A stretch of 64,000 nucleotides of DNA from Takakia lepidozioides (GCA_030704615.1 CM060732.1:68553053-68617052); one strand, 5' to 3'. Shown: positions 46,124 to 57,976, counted from the first letter of the stretch. Notes: generated from the sequence alone by a model not told the origin. Translations and numbers: made by a program.

Positions 46124-48447
46124 CTATCCAATGCAATGTGGACATAACCAATCCTCATCCGGAACCATCTCAAGAGGTGGAGTCAAACATGCCATATGCC
46201 AACCTCTAGAGCATCGATCACACACCAGCATGGTGGCTGCCCCTCTAGCAGACCCACACAATATGCACCTCAAACCTGCAGGTACTGCCAGGTTTGGGTC
46301 AACATTTCCATCAACATTTGGAAGGTGACATGGCGCGCAATTACGCACATGGTCCTTCCAAATCATGCCATCCCGACCCTCCAAGATCAGGACTCCTGAG
46401 GGCAACACCTCTCGAACCCTCAAAATAGTACGTCCTGCAGTCACATCCAAGGTCGTAGGAGCAGTCTGCTGCAGATAAACATAGTCACCAGGGTTGAATC
46501 TCCGAACCCCAGGACGATAGCCCCCACCACGTATGGTAGCATACCTCAACGTATCACAATGTTGTGCAATGGCAAGGTTCTCGAAAGCCATGGGCATGAC
46601 TTTCTTGAACAACTCTGCACGCTGCTCACATGCACGTGCCCACACGTCCGGATCGTCAAGGTTAAGAACTGTAACAGCTTCTCTGCGAATGGATGTAGGC
46701 AAATCCGGCTCTCGGCCAAAGAGAAGAAAGTATGGTGAGAAGGAGGCAAGTGATGCTTGCTTGCTGAACCTGTAGCCCATGGCTAACCAGGGTAACTGAA
46801 GGTCTCAATCTCCTAGGTGTCCCTTCTGCAAGCCATACTTGCGCAAACCCCTCTTTACTGTCTGAACAACTCTCTCTGTCAAGCCATCGGCCTCAGGATA
46901 ATCCCGCACCCTGTCACACACCATGCACCTAGCCACAAATTGTTGCACCTCTGTGTGCATACCACGCCACCAATACTGCCCCTGCAGTAGACTATGAGTG
47001 CGTCGCACCCCAAAATGCCCCAACTCCTCATGGGCATGCCGCACTAACCGTGCCCGCTGTGTTGGGTGAGGCACAATCCTCACTCGACCATCCTCCCACA
47101 CTCGGAGCAGGTATGTCCCCTCCCACTTGAACCTCTTGGCTCGTTGTAGGATCCGATCTCTCTTCTTGGCAGTCACAGTGGCTGCAGTGTCTCCAGTGCA
47201 GAGGTAGTCCAACACAACTGAATCCTCATGTATATCTTTGGCGCCACCTTGCTCATTGCTGGCCTCAGGGTCCTCAGACACTTGATCTACAGTCATCCCT
47301 GTTGCAGGTCCAACCTGGCCTTCCGCTGCCAAGATACACAGAAATGCAGATGCATGCCATCCGGGCACCATCTCCTCGTCCGTCTCACCATGCCACCGAG
47401 CTCCAGTGTCATCCTGCTGGCTCATATATGGATTGCGATTGACCAAACCCGGTCGATGCACCACCTGAAAGTCATACTCTTGAAGGATGAGTGCCCACCG
47501 TGCAAGCTTCCCCGTAAGCTTGTCTAACTCCATCAACCACTTGAGTGGTTGGTGATCCGTGACAAGGGTGAAGAGATTGCCGTATAGATAGCACCTGAAG
47601 TGTGCCACGACCCACACTGCAGCTAAGCATTCTCTCTCATATGAGCTATACTTAGACTCTGCAACGTTGTTCGAGCGGCTAGCATAAGCCACTACGAACT
47701 CTCTTCCCTCATCATCCACCTGTGTGAGCACCGCTCCAAGCCCCAGCATGCTCCAATCTGTATGCAACTGAAAAGGACGCCCCCTGATAGGTAGTCTCAA
47801 GATGGGCGCCGAGGTCAACCTCGCCTTGAGTTCTTGAAAAGCTTGTTCTTGCTCATCTTCCCACTGCCACTCCTGGTCCACCTTGGTCAGCTTGGTTAGA
47901 GCCTTTGCAATGGCACTAAATCCCTTAACAAACCGTCTATAATAGTTTGCTAACCCATGAAAGCTCGAACTCGGCTCACATCCGTGGGGCGTGGAACCTG
48001 TGCAATGGACTCTACCTTAGTCTGCTGTACCCCCAATCCTCCAGGATATATCATGTGACCCAGATACTCAATCTGGTTGTGGAAAAACTTGCACTTTCCC
48101 GGATGTAACTTCAATCCGTGCGCCCTCAAGCGCTCAAATACCCCCTGAAGGTGTCTCTCAAGCTCTTCCACCGTAGCACTAAAGATGATGATGTCATCTA
48201 TATAGCACCGAGCAAACTCCACCCCTGCTAGAATCATGTCCATGACTCTCTGAAACTCTGCTGGAGCGTTCTTAAGCCCAAATGGTAAGAATCGCCACTG
48301 GTATAGGCAATCCTTCCCGTGCTCATTGATCCCCCAGAATGCCGTCTTTTGCTTATCCGCCTCCTTGATCGGCAACTGGTGATATCCGGATCGTAAATCC
48401 AACGTGCTAAAGATCTTGGCATGCCCAATGGCATCAAAGATCTTCTC
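46124..48447 (-). pseudogene. Ty3/gypsy pol remnant: RT, RNase H, integrase, PHD finger
   Basis: Minus strand. RT (48447-47950): GHAKIFSTLDLRSGYHQLPI, FLPFGLKNAPAEFQRVMD and the catalytic CYIDDIIIFS. A one-base loss near 47950 shifts the frame; RNase H follows: FQLHTDWSMLGLGAVLTQVD, YSSYERECLAAVWVV, TDHQPLKWLME. The integrase HHCC finger is HEELGHFGVRRTHSLLQ ... CMVCDRVR. The catalytic core is deleted in frame, joining CDRVRDYPEADGLTERVVQT. An in-frame TGA at 46805 replaces an expected Trp, then FLLFGREPDLPTS and an SH3-like module (RFNPGDYVYLQQ) continue to a C-terminal PHD finger and stop. The RT N-terminus is cut off at 48447 by a dispersed repeat. LTRs not identified. Confidence 0.93.
46127..46270 (-). 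other. PHD finger at integrase C-terminus
   Basis: Encoded by the last 48 codons of the pol remnant. All eight zinc ligands of a C4HC3 PHD are present with normal spacing: RCILCG, then MLVCDRCSRGWHMACL, then DEDWLCPHC. In hosts, PHD fingers read histone H3 tails. Here it occupies the place where chromoviral integrases carry a chromodomain, so a targeting role is a reasonable inference. Confidence 0.92.
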
Positions 48448-48449
48448 TG

Positions 48450-48794
48450 ATTCTCGGTGATGAGTCGCGGTGAGTCTTGGCCCACCCACCACGGCCCCAT
48501 TGGACCGTGATGAGTCCCAAAATTCCCCACGACTCCCACCACAAGGTCTCCACCCCATGGTGAGTCATATGCCACCCCCACTAAGACCCACTAAGCTACC
48601 ACCACTCCTCGTGGACCCACCCCCACCGCAATCCGGTGTGCAGGGCTCCACCTAGTGCGCGCCTCCGCCTCCTTGAGTGCCTTGGGCACTCAAAGGTACT
48701 TCAGCCCCCGTTCCTATTGTTGCCACTGCCCCCACCACAGGGGCAACCCCTCTTGTGTCCCGACCCCCTACCCTCAAGGCAAAGGGGCGCGACA
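48450..48794 (-). repeat. Dispersed GC-rich repeat, copy 1
   Basis: On the minus strand it starts TGTCGCGCCCCTTTGCC and ends CATCACCGAGAATC. A copy of high similarity, in the opposite orientation, is at 62214-62557. Shared landmarks include GGGGTTGCCCCTGTGGTGGG and CCAATGGGGCCGTGGTGGGT. It truncates the gypsy RT at 48447. It could be an LTR or a small non-autonomous element; the ends show no clear target duplication. Confidence 0.8.
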
Positions 48795-49576
48795 CAGGAG
48801 GTGTGGAGTGGGGGAAGAGATTTGACAGGTAGTCTGCCGGAGCCTCCCTGAAGCCAGCGGGCCCCACCACCTCACAAGCTTGCCTTAAACTCGTCGGATA
48901 AGCATAGTCCATTAATCACACTAACTAACTACTTTATTGCAATTATAAACGACGGCTTGTTTGAATCTAGGCCCACTCGCTGCAGTTTCCTAAGAGTATG
49001 CATTTGCCAAAATTACTTAATGCATCCAAGTAATAGAAGTGCCCGGGGAGTTGAATGCGCTGACACCCTGTCAACGCCCTCAGTCGCTCGCCCCACCGCG
49101 GTAAACTGCATAACTACATGAACTGCCCCCACATGACTGAATGTCCCACCATGCCCCCCATGAATACCATGCATGCTCATGCCCATGCATACTTTGAATC
49201 CTACTGAAAGCCATACATGACATGCCTGCAAAGACATGCTTAGGGTTTACGGAAATTTGAATTTCAAATTCCCCCCAAAAAAACGGCGGACGTTCCCGCC
49301 GGCTGTATTTGCATTGATGTCTTGAATTGGAAGCTTCCCTCCTGCGGTTTAGCATTGCATAGCTTTTCAGACGTGTTTGCCATATGGTTATATGGTAACG
49401 GAGACCTCTAGTATAGCCAAGGGTGCATTGAAGCTTGACAGAAATCCAGGCATATACGAGAGATACTACAGAAGAGAGTTTTGGTTATTGCCTCATTAAA
49501 GATATGAAAGACATGGGACATGAGTGATGAAAGAGAAGCTAGACTCCAGAGATATCCAGCAAAAAGATAAAGTTAT

Positions 49577-51835
49577 TTGAAAGCTAATTATCCATATCTT
49601 TGGGAGAGAGGAATAGACATAGGGGAATCATCTGGACCTCTCACACCATTAAGATCAGAGAGTACATCACCTATACCGGAAGAACTAGAGTTGGATGCCA
49701 CTCCTTCTTATTCTTTACAAGAAAGATTAAGGGAATTGGTACATGGAGAAGATCGGCCACGAGGATAAAGATCTGAGGTACATCCCTATATTAAAGATTT
49801 GACAGAAATCTTTGATCAGAGTTGGCATGGGACACCAAGAGCAGGAACTCCAGTTTCTGAAGCACAAGATAAAGAGGGAGAGGAAGATGTGGCAGAACCA
49901 ACGGAGAGTTCAGACTCTCCCACACCACTCCAGTTGAGTTACATGAGTGAGGAAGAAGAAATCCAAGAAAAGAATTTGGAAGATGAAAACAGAGAGAAGA
50001 AATTAGAAGAAGAGGAGTATGAGGAAGTAGACCCAACAGTTGAGGTTGAGACTACAACCAGGACATCCCAACCTGTTGGACCTGGATCAAATGGAGCACT
50101 TGGATCACAGGCCAACAAAGGTGTCGGCTCAGGGGGATCAGACGGGCAGCTTGGATCTGGCTCTGGGGGGACAGGGAGTGTGAGAAGTAGTGCAACTGGA
50201 ACTGGGAATACTGAGAATACAGTGGGGCCAGTAGTAGGGAGTGCTCAGGGGTCAGCACCTGGTGGGAGTTCCACCACTACAACAACAGGTCCACAAGGAC
50301 CAACACCAACAGGAGGACCAGCACTTGTGAGAGGGCAGGGTGTAGGGCCACAAATGGCGGTACCTCCAACACGGGCAAAGCCACATTTTCCAATATATGT
50401 AGGAAAAGGGGATCCTGATGTACACATCAGCCAATTTGAGCACATGTGTATTGTGAACAATGAGAATGGCGATGATGCCAAGATGAGACTGTTTCCTTGT
50501 TCACTTATCAAGAAAGCAAGTGAGATCCTGATAATCATTTCCTAACGTGGAATGGCCTTAGTACGGCATTCCAAAGCAGGTTCCGGACAAGCAAAACTGA
50601 GGATAAAGTGTATGGGAGTTTACAACAGTTAAGGCAAAAGAAGCATGAAATTGTTGAAGAGTACATGGAAAAGATGGAGTTAATGATGAAAAAGTTGGTT
50701 GTTGTACCAGCACCAGGGTTACAGAAGACCTAGTTTGTGAGTGGACTAAAGACCAGAGTTACAAAAGAAAATGGATATGCTACCCCATAATACAGTGGAG
50801 GAGGCATTTGAAACAGCCAACAGAATTGAGCAATTGGGAATGCTCAGAAGAGAGAAAAGGGATGATGAGGACTCTGAGGATGAGTCAGATGAGGAAGAAG
50901 AGCAAGAGCTCAAGAGGAAGAGTAAGAAGAAAGAAAAGTTGAAGAGGGATAACTATGAGAAAAGATCGGAGGAAATCTTGAAGAAGTATGCCACAAAGGC
51001 TGCAACACATTGGAGGAGGGTGTTTGGTGTGCAAAATGCCAGAATGAGGGCCATACCACAGCTGAATGCCACATGAAAGAGAAACACTGTACTATGGATA
51101 ACCATTCTACTGAGAATTGTTATTACAACAGAAGGACAGCTGCAAGAGAACCTAGGCAAGTGAGGGTGCATCAAGTGCAACCCCAGCCAAGAAGAAACAA
51201 TGATCAGGACCATTATGGTAGGCCTGGTGGTTATAACAATGGTATGGCAGGGAGAGGTAATCCAAGAGGGAATTACCAAGGCAATCCAGAGGCAACTATC
51301 AGGGTAATCCAAGGGGGAATTACCAACCAGGGAATCAGGATTATAGGAATAATCCCAAAGTAGACCAAGGGCGAGGACCCAATGGTGAAGAACTGTGTTA
51401 CTATTGTAATCAGGCAGGACATCGCAAGGCAGCCTGTTCATTCTGGATCAGACACCAGAATGAGATGAGAGCTCATGTGAATGAGGGCCCAGTGGTGGCA
51501 GCTCAGTGGTTAGGCCATGTTTTGTACCAGAAGTAAGTACAATGATAGTGACCAGAAGCAAAGCTAAACTAATACCTCCACTAGATGAGGAAAATGATGA
51601 AAATAAAGATGCCAATGATGTGCCTGAAGATGATGAGGCTTGGAAAGATGAGAAGAAACTGCACAAAGAAGTGGCTGATACCATAAGGGAAATGGAGAAG
51701 AGTGCTGATATCCCTATGGCAGATTCCTCTGATTCTAAAAGAGAAGATGAAGGGAGTGAAGAGGAAGTGAGGAAAGAAGCTGCACAAGTGCAGAGTAATG
51801 CTAGGATTTTCATTTCTCCCTCTCTTTCCTCATAG
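49577..51835 (+). pseudogene. Ty3/gypsy gag polyprotein, broken
   Basis: Plus strand. A Pro/Gly/Ser/Thr-rich N-terminal half (49799-50330) follows an in-frame TAA at 49766-49768. The retrotransposon gag core begins HFPIYVGKGDPDVHISQFEH, loses its frame at about 50525, resumes with WNGLSTAFQSRFRTSKTEDK, and has further breaks near 50730-50770. Two CCHC zinc knuckles follow: CAKCQNEGHTTAEC (about 51030) and CYYCNQAGHRKAAC (about 51400). An acidic linker with VTRSKAKLIPPLDEE is open at 51543-51835. The element's protease lies immediately beyond but inverted. Confidence 0.85.
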
Positions 51836-51837
51836 AA

Positions 51838-52560
51838 ATGTGGTGGGTAACTACTTGTTACACCCTCAATTGGTGTTGCTGTTACTTTACCATAGCAAAT
51901 ACCCTTCAAGCAACTCAGGCCTCCCAGTTGCATTTCTACAACCTGCACCCACTCTGGGTGTGCAGCAAACAGGGTAGCTTCCTGCTCCTCATCCAATCCT
52001 CCCCTCCAGTCATACTCTCTGACTCCTCGAGGTCTTATGGTAGCAGGTGGTCTACTAGATTTCTTAGTGGTGATTTGTATCTTGTGCCTCCCATCATGCA
52101 CAGTAAGTAACTGAGAATTCCAGTCATGGAATACCCTGGCCTGTTTCAACCATGGTCGACCCAGCAATAAGGAGTAAGCTTCCATGACATCATCCATTTT
52201 CAACACAGTCACTGTGATCTTAAATATCATCTTTTGAATGTGTATTTTAACTCCTCTTATCAAACCTAATGGCTGCACACTCATTTGATCTGCCATTGTG
52301 ACTGTGAATGGGGCTGGTTTCATGTTACTTAAACCAAGCTTCTGCCTTAATTGGTCTGTCATGATATTCACTCCCGAGCCTCCATCTATCAGTACATCAG
52401 TCAAGTTTGTGCTTCCAATTCTCAAATGGATTACTGGCATAGAATCATCAAAGTCCATGACTATTTCTCGCCCTTCCAGCTTCACATTATAACTGGTCAC
52501 CTTGCTGTTCATGCCTGGGTTCTCTGTCACATGGGCAATCTGATTGATTGCTTGATACAA
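51838..52560 (-). pseudogene. Gypsy aspartic protease segment, inverted relative to gag
   Basis: Minus strand from about 52560. Encodes YQAINQIAHVTENPGMN, then the aspartic protease active site DVLIDGGSGVNIMTDQL (D-G-G in place of the usual D-[ST]-G) and the downstream LLLGRPWLKQARVFHDWNSQ typical of retroelement proteases. The open frame runs on antisense through the gag linker to 51448, but that part (poly-Ser) is the shadow of the plus-strand acidic linker. Gag and protease would be collinear in an intact element, so this segment has been flipped or comes from a second insertion. Confidence 0.8.
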
Positions 52561-52601
52561 CCTGTGCCTACAATGAGGTGCCGCTCTTGCTCAATTCTAA
52601 C

Positions 52602-53038
52602 AGTCTTGACCCTACTGGATAAATCTGACTTAGAGGCTGTAGTGTCCAAAGCCATGTCTGTTGCCATAAAATTGTATGATGAAAATGAAGTTAGGCAGAA
52701 AACTTCCCTGAACTTGTTTCCAGTTTGTGACATGGCGGAAGACATCTTGGATGACCTCAAGGGTCTACCCACTCTAGGCACTAGACTGAAATTTAAACTC
52801 AGGGTAGGAAGCCTACCTTTGAACAACAAATAGCAGCAGAGAGGAAAGAGAGAGTGCAATTGCCCATTGTGTGGGCAATCTGAAGACAATATTCATGAAT
52901 TTTATGATACACTGTCCGGGGTTCTCTCACCAAAGGGACGCTCTCTTCAAATCTATCAAGGGAATTGTACCTGTATCTCTGTTTACCAACTTTGAAAGTC
53001 TCGAGGCTGAGCCAGAAGCCCAGGCCCTTCTGAGGTCT
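52602..53038 (+). mobile_element. LINE ORF2 internal fragment
   Basis: Plus-strand piece matching the full-length LINE ORF2 from VLTLLDKSDLEAVVSKAMSV through CNCPLCGQSEDNIHEF to ESLEAEPEAQALLRS. It has a stop after SLPLNNK and a frameshift in the zinc-knuckle region. It ends before the LINE 3' terminus and has no visible target duplication, so it was probably moved or cut after insertion. Confidence 0.9.
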
Positions 53039-53125
53039 TCCGTCAATCCATAACCAACCAAATATTCTGGATGCCAAGTTTTAGAATGTCATGGAGAGAA
53101 TGCAGTTTGAGAGTGGACTCTGAAC

Positions 53126-53330
53126 AAAATGACAGCCTTGGTGACAGCCTCGTTGCAGACATGCGTGCCCACAAACCCAGTTCCTCCCAATACTACCAAC
53201 GACCAATCCTCTGATTTGGACTCTCTGACACAATGGCAGACTGCATGGGATGTGTGCCATGGCTTGCCCCGCTTCCTCCTCCCAAACCACACTACTCCCA
53301 AACCACACTACTGTACGCAAGACACACAAC
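53126..53330 (-). pseudogene. Rossmann-fold NAD(P)-binding protein, N-terminal exon fragment
   Basis: Minus strand: a basic, transit-peptide-like lead (RKRGKPWHTSHAVCHCVRES) followed by KSEDWSLVVLGGTGFVGTHV and CNEAVTK. The GGTGFVG dinucleotide-binding loop with following THVCNEA resembles plant chloroplast/mitochondrial atypical SDR proteins. No continuation was found downstream on the minus strand, where the LINE piece begins. Likely a single stranded exon. Confidence 0.5.
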
Positions 53331-54152
53331 ACTAAAACACTGGATGGACCCAATATCCGAAACAGTGAGAAATGCAAAACCCGCAAGAATGAGAGCCCAC
53401 ATATGCAACACCCACGGGCACACACAAATGGACTTTCTAGCACAGCAATGAGGCATTTTCCCTTCCTAGCCTAGAAGGAACCGGAGATCACAAATTGAGC
53501 GAAGTCTCTTGGACCACCCATGCACACTCTTTCTCACTTTGCTATGTGGCATCGCCCCCTCGAGTCAGAGTGGAATTTCATTCACTGGTAGATGAATTGT
53601 CTCTCCCTGTTTTCTCGTGTTATGACAGAGAGAATTCCTCAACCGGCAAAAACAGATGACTAAGGACACCCTCGGTCACGGATGGAGGCGACCGGACCAC
53701 TTTCATGACTTCAGGATCAACGTGTGATGGTAGACTGGAGTGGTTGGATATCTCGAATAGAACAGTGGTATGTGACAAGTCAATAATAGGCATTCATTAA
53801 TCGCTGGATAAGGAATACACAAACCATAAATGTACAATCTTTTGGCATATAAATCCACATACAATCTTTTGGCCCCTAGGTATAAATACGCGTATGAATG
53901 TAATGCACCACTGCATGCACAGTCTTGGGCTCTGATTTCTACAGGACTAAAAATTCTCTACAAGGTTTTAGTAGTCATCTACTCTTGATGCCTACTGATT
54001 TTTTGCAGGGAGCCAAAACACGAAAACTGGCAGAAGCAGCAGCAGCGTGTACTTGTGCTCAGGCACCTGCTTTCCAGATCAAGTGGAGGACGAAGCTCTG
54101 AAAGAAAGTAAGCTTGTAATGGTCTTGGTGCGTGATCTGAGATAGTAGTGGA
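53331..54152. other. Intergenic, no gene recognised
   Basis: Contains a TATAAATAC at about 53881 on the plus strand and two copies of TACAATCTTTTGGC (about 53832 and 53862). No downstream plus-strand gene supports a promoter. The minus-strand CYP gene ends at 54153. Confidence 0.4.
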
Positions 54153-56133
54153 TCAGACTGAGCGCTGGAAGGGGAGCGGCCGGCGCAGGGTGGCAATGGA
54201 CTTGAGAGGGGTGAGCATGGGCGTCAATCCGCCGCTGGAGAAGCGCATGTCGATGTCCTCGCAGCGCTGGCCTCGGGCGGGAGCCCAGTGGAAGCTGTGC
54301 ACGAGATTGCCCACAGCGATGCACAGCAGGGAAGTGCTCAGGTTTGCACCGGGGCAGGATCTGCGGCCGACTCCGAAGGGGAATATGCGCATTTGTGGGT
54401 CCGAGAGCAGCGCCAGGTTGGAGGTCTCCCACCGCTCGGGCCTGAACACCAGAGGGTCGGGCCAGATTTTGGAGTTGATGCCCAGCTCGATGTTGCTCAC
54501 CATCACTTGGGTGCCTGCGGGTATATCGTAGCCCATCACTTTGGTTTGTGATATGCTCGTGCGTGGCACTCCGAATGGACCGGCAGGGTGCAGGCGGAAG
54601 ATCTCCTTGATAACGCACTTAAGGTAGTGCAGATTAGGCACGTCTGAATCTTTTACGATGTGGTCGATGCCAACCACGCTGTCGAGCTCTTTCTGTAGTT
54701 TTTGCTGCACTTGAGGATGGCGCACTATCTCTGCTATTGCCCACTCAGTGTGATTCACGGGCACATCCAATCCGGACCACATCGAATCCTGCATAAAATT
54801 ACACGAGAGGCTTGCGCAGTAAGAAAAGCACGGGTGCTCATCCTGCCACACCTTCAAGGATCGAAACATGCTGGCCAGTCTGTTGCAAGCATACTGCCTT
54901 TCCAAGGATTGACCAAGACGTACACTGTAGAAGAAATTCAAAATGGGTCAAACGGTTCTATTTCCAATGCTTACAAGAATCAGCGCCTTGATGGTGATGT
55001 CCTCCAAAAGTTCCTCACCGTTCTCGCTAGGAAGATCTAGCAGCACATCCACGAAGTCATGAGTGCGAGTCTTGGACTCAGAAACCGTGTCACCATGTGT
55101 CCGCTGTTTCTTGGCTGCGCGGTGCTCGTCAACAATGGCTTGCAGTTTCACGTCCAATGCCACATGTAGCTGTGGAGGCAGCAACGTTCAGGTCCAATTT
55201 ATTATTCTTAGTTGTCCGGTTGAGCAGATCAGATTGGAAATCGACATCCAACACAAACTCTCACAATTTTGAAGACTCGGAAGGCTCTTGCCACACAAGA
55301 GACCGACAGACTTGATCAAATTTCAAGGTCATGGACTCGGCATGGATGGGGAGGTTTTTCAATGGCCAGTGTACATACCCACTTCACCTTCTTTTTGTAA
55401 CCTTGTAAGTCCAAGGGTGCAAGCCAAGGAACGAAGTCGCCAATGTTCATGACTCCAAATAGTTCAAACGATTCCATGAGCAGGCGCATCACGTCTTGGG
55501 TGTCGTCTTGATCGGCCGAATGAGTGCCGAAGTATTTCTTGCCCAAGATCATGTCAGTCAAGATGTTCATGCTGAAGTTCTCAATCTTGTGTCTGACGTC
55601 CACTTCGGTCCCTTTCTTGCTCGTCTGCGATACAGCCTTCAACATTTCACATGCTTCCTCCTCCCTTCTGGGTGCAAAGGATTCTACCCGCTTGCTAGAG
55701 AGCAGCTCCATTACATCTTACGCATGGCTCGCCAGTGCTCACCAGGAGGTGCCATGATGAAGTCGTGCACGCCGTATGTCAAGTACTGGCCACAGATGGT
55801 CAATGGACGCGAACTGAAGACATTATCCTGCTCCTTCATGATTTCATTCAGGATCTCGGGGTCGCAGGTGATGAGTGCCGGCAGAGAGCCGAGCCTGAGG
55901 AACACGATGGGGCCATACTTTTTGGTCAATTCCGCCACCGTGAGATGTGGCTTGGCCCCCAGACTGAGGATGTTGCCCACAATGGGCCATGGCCTTGGTC
56001 CCGGAGGATAATTGAGCTTGGGTTGGTGAGCATGTCGGATGATCGCGACCAGCACAACTGCAGCTACTGCTACCGACACCTGCATCCATCCGAAGCTCGG
56101 AAGCCTCACAGACTGCAAGAGCGAGGAATCCAT
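54153..56133 (-). CDS. CYP703: CYP703-like cytochrome P450, one-base deletion in exon 1
   Basis: CYP703 enzymes hydroxylate medium-chain fatty acids in-chain for sporopollenin. Exons 56133-55379, 55169-54975, 54788-54153; introns have GTATGT/CCACAG and GTAAGC/TATGCAG ends. Exon 1: signal anchor (VSVAVAAVVLVAII), YPPGPRPWPIVGN hinge, QDNVFSSRPLTICGQYLTYG, EHWRAMRKM. Then one base is lost (ATGTAATGG at about 55711-55713, where M-C-M is expected), and MELLSSKRVESFAPRREEEA follows. Exon 2: DFVDVLLDLPSENGEELLED. Exon 3: I-helix SGLDVPVNHTEW, ExxR KEIFR with CYP703-type RLHPAGPF, FRPERW, heme loop FGVGRRSCPG. Restoring the base gives about 528 codons, near the family's 510. Either a very young pseudogene or a sequence error. 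Confidence 0.8.
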
Positions 56134-56629
56134 GCCCCCAGACCTGTACGGTCCTTCATCGCGCTAAAATACGGTTTCTCAAAACTGGCTCACCTATGGG
56201 AATTTTTGGTTTTCGCTTCAGTGGTGGTGTCCTCTCCACGTTGTCTGCTCATTCGAAACAATTAAAGTAAACAAGGAGAACAATTTCATCCTATCTTCTT
56301 TTCATCTACAATTATGACACTTCACTTCTTAAGATAGAATGAATGGGTGGCTGGACAGTTGGTGTATGTGAAAAAAACAGTTGAATATAGACTGTTAATG
56401 ATTACATAGGATACCTTGTCTGACAGAACACTTGAGGATAGATGAGGATAGATGTCCTGGTGCAAAGTGGAATGAAACTACTCATCCAGATTGTCGTGCA
56501 TCGGCGGAGACGCTCTTGTAGGGGAAATTCTATCAAGTTGTTTTTTGCAATCCACAGACGTAAGGTTGCTTGCTCGAGTGCTGGCACACTTTGTTGAACA
56601 CTGCTACCGTACTTTTCTCTGCTTTTTGA
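56134..56629. other. CYP upstream region / transposon 5' flank
   Basis: Holds the presumed promoter of the minus-strand CYP gene and the leader of the plus-strand transposase. No clear TATA box or terminal inverted repeat seen. Confidence 0.35.
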
Positions 56630-57955
56630 ATGGCTCTCAAAGATGAGTTGGTAAGATTTTACTGTGCTTACAAATCGCTCCCCCTAACCAAAGTGATAGA
56701 CACCAACGGGATGGCAACCGTGGGAGAGGATGTCCTTTGTAGAAGCTTGGATTTGCAAGTTGGTACTGTGCATGTGGAGAAAGAAGTGCACGACTCTGCC
56801 GGTAGGGTCGATAGTATGATGATTCTGGGGCCATATGTGTGCGATGACCGTATTAGACAATGGAGAGTTCCAGTAGGCACTTACTGCGTGCATGGAGATC
56901 AACGACGTTCGTCTACAGGTTCAACACTCACACCAGGAACTGCCGCTTCAGTGGCTCCGGCCTTCATACCAGCTACAATTAAAAAAGATGACACCAACAC
57001 TTCGACGCCTTTTGTGGATCTCTCGGAAAGCTCCGGTGACGACGACATCTCTGAGATTCCACCTCCACCACACCTATCTTCTGTCGAAGAACCAGATGTC
57101 CAGGAGATATGCAGTGTGGTTCCAAAGTTACAGTCTATGAAAGGCTTGCCAAACTGCAGAAGTGACGTGCGTGGAATTGCATGGGGGACAATAAAGATTG
57201 TAAGAGCAAAATACCTTCCTGCAGGATTTGATGGGGATGTGGTTTTTGAGCTGCCACCTCCGACGTACTTTGGGGGTTTGGGAGGACTCATGCAAGGGAT
57301 GGACAAGAAGCACGACGGACACCCTTGGTGTCAAACTAAGACAACCAACATACATAACCCTCATGGCTTGTCTTTCCTTAGATCAGTCTGCGTTGGGCAC
57401 CTCTGTTGTGGAAATGAAGCCTGCAACTGCTTGTCATTGAGAGGCTCCCCAAACGAGACGGAGTGGGAGGGTTGCGCTGATAACCCATTCGAGGTGGGGT
57501 GCCCACCTCCTAAAAACACGACGTTACTCTGCAAATATTGCAAAACGGCCCCAACATGCATTGGCACATGCAAGGCACGCATGTACTATGTGCTCTTTTG
57601 TTTTCGCGGCCTTACCCAAGCTTGTGTTCATCTCGGCAATCATACCCACCCCGTATCGAAAGGGGATTGTCGAGAAAGTCTTGAAACAATTAGGGGACTT
57701 CTACGGCATGAGGTGGAGAATGCTCCTTATGCACTGCCATCTGCAAGCAAGAGCTTCTTGCAAAAACACATTCTAGGGGGACGGAAGAGAACATTGAGAA
57801 ACTGGACAGCAAAAAACTGGACGTCGTTATGGACTATTTATCGACCCTTAGTTCACCCAATGTACGCAACCAGATCAACACACTCAGAATGGGAACATGG
57901 AGCACAGGTTACGTGGATAACGACCCCTGACCAGGAAAAACATTGTCTTGAATGA
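56630..57955 (+). pseudogene. SWIM-family DNA transposase, N-terminal zinc-cluster part
   Basis: Starts at a genuine ATG (MALKDELVRFYCAYKSLPLT). After an acidic, Ser/Pro-rich linker comes a Cys/His-rich domain: HNPHGLSFLRSVCVGHLCCG, NEACNCLSLRG, LLCKYCKTAPTCIGTCKARM and CVHLGNHTHPV, a layout like the WRKY/GCM1-type zinc clusters of Mutator-like transposases. The frame slips near 57800: the expected continuation LSTLSSPNVRNQINTLRMG is in the next frame and stops at about 57930. The DDE catalytic core that should follow is absent, replaced by an antisense NOP14 segment. Family known to me only as recurrent uncharacterised proteins of seed-free plants; transposase role is inference. Confidence 0.65.
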
Positions 57956-57976
57956 AGTCGTACATGCTTCTCCACT

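Noticed and set aside
51448-51835. Continuation of the protease frame into a poly-Ser tail
   Set aside because: It is antisense to the acidic gag linker; protease similarity ends at about 51838.
53875-53890. TATA-box-like TATAAATAC on the plus strand
   Set aside because: No plus-strand gene begins downstream, and the nearest gene (CYP703) is on the other strand.
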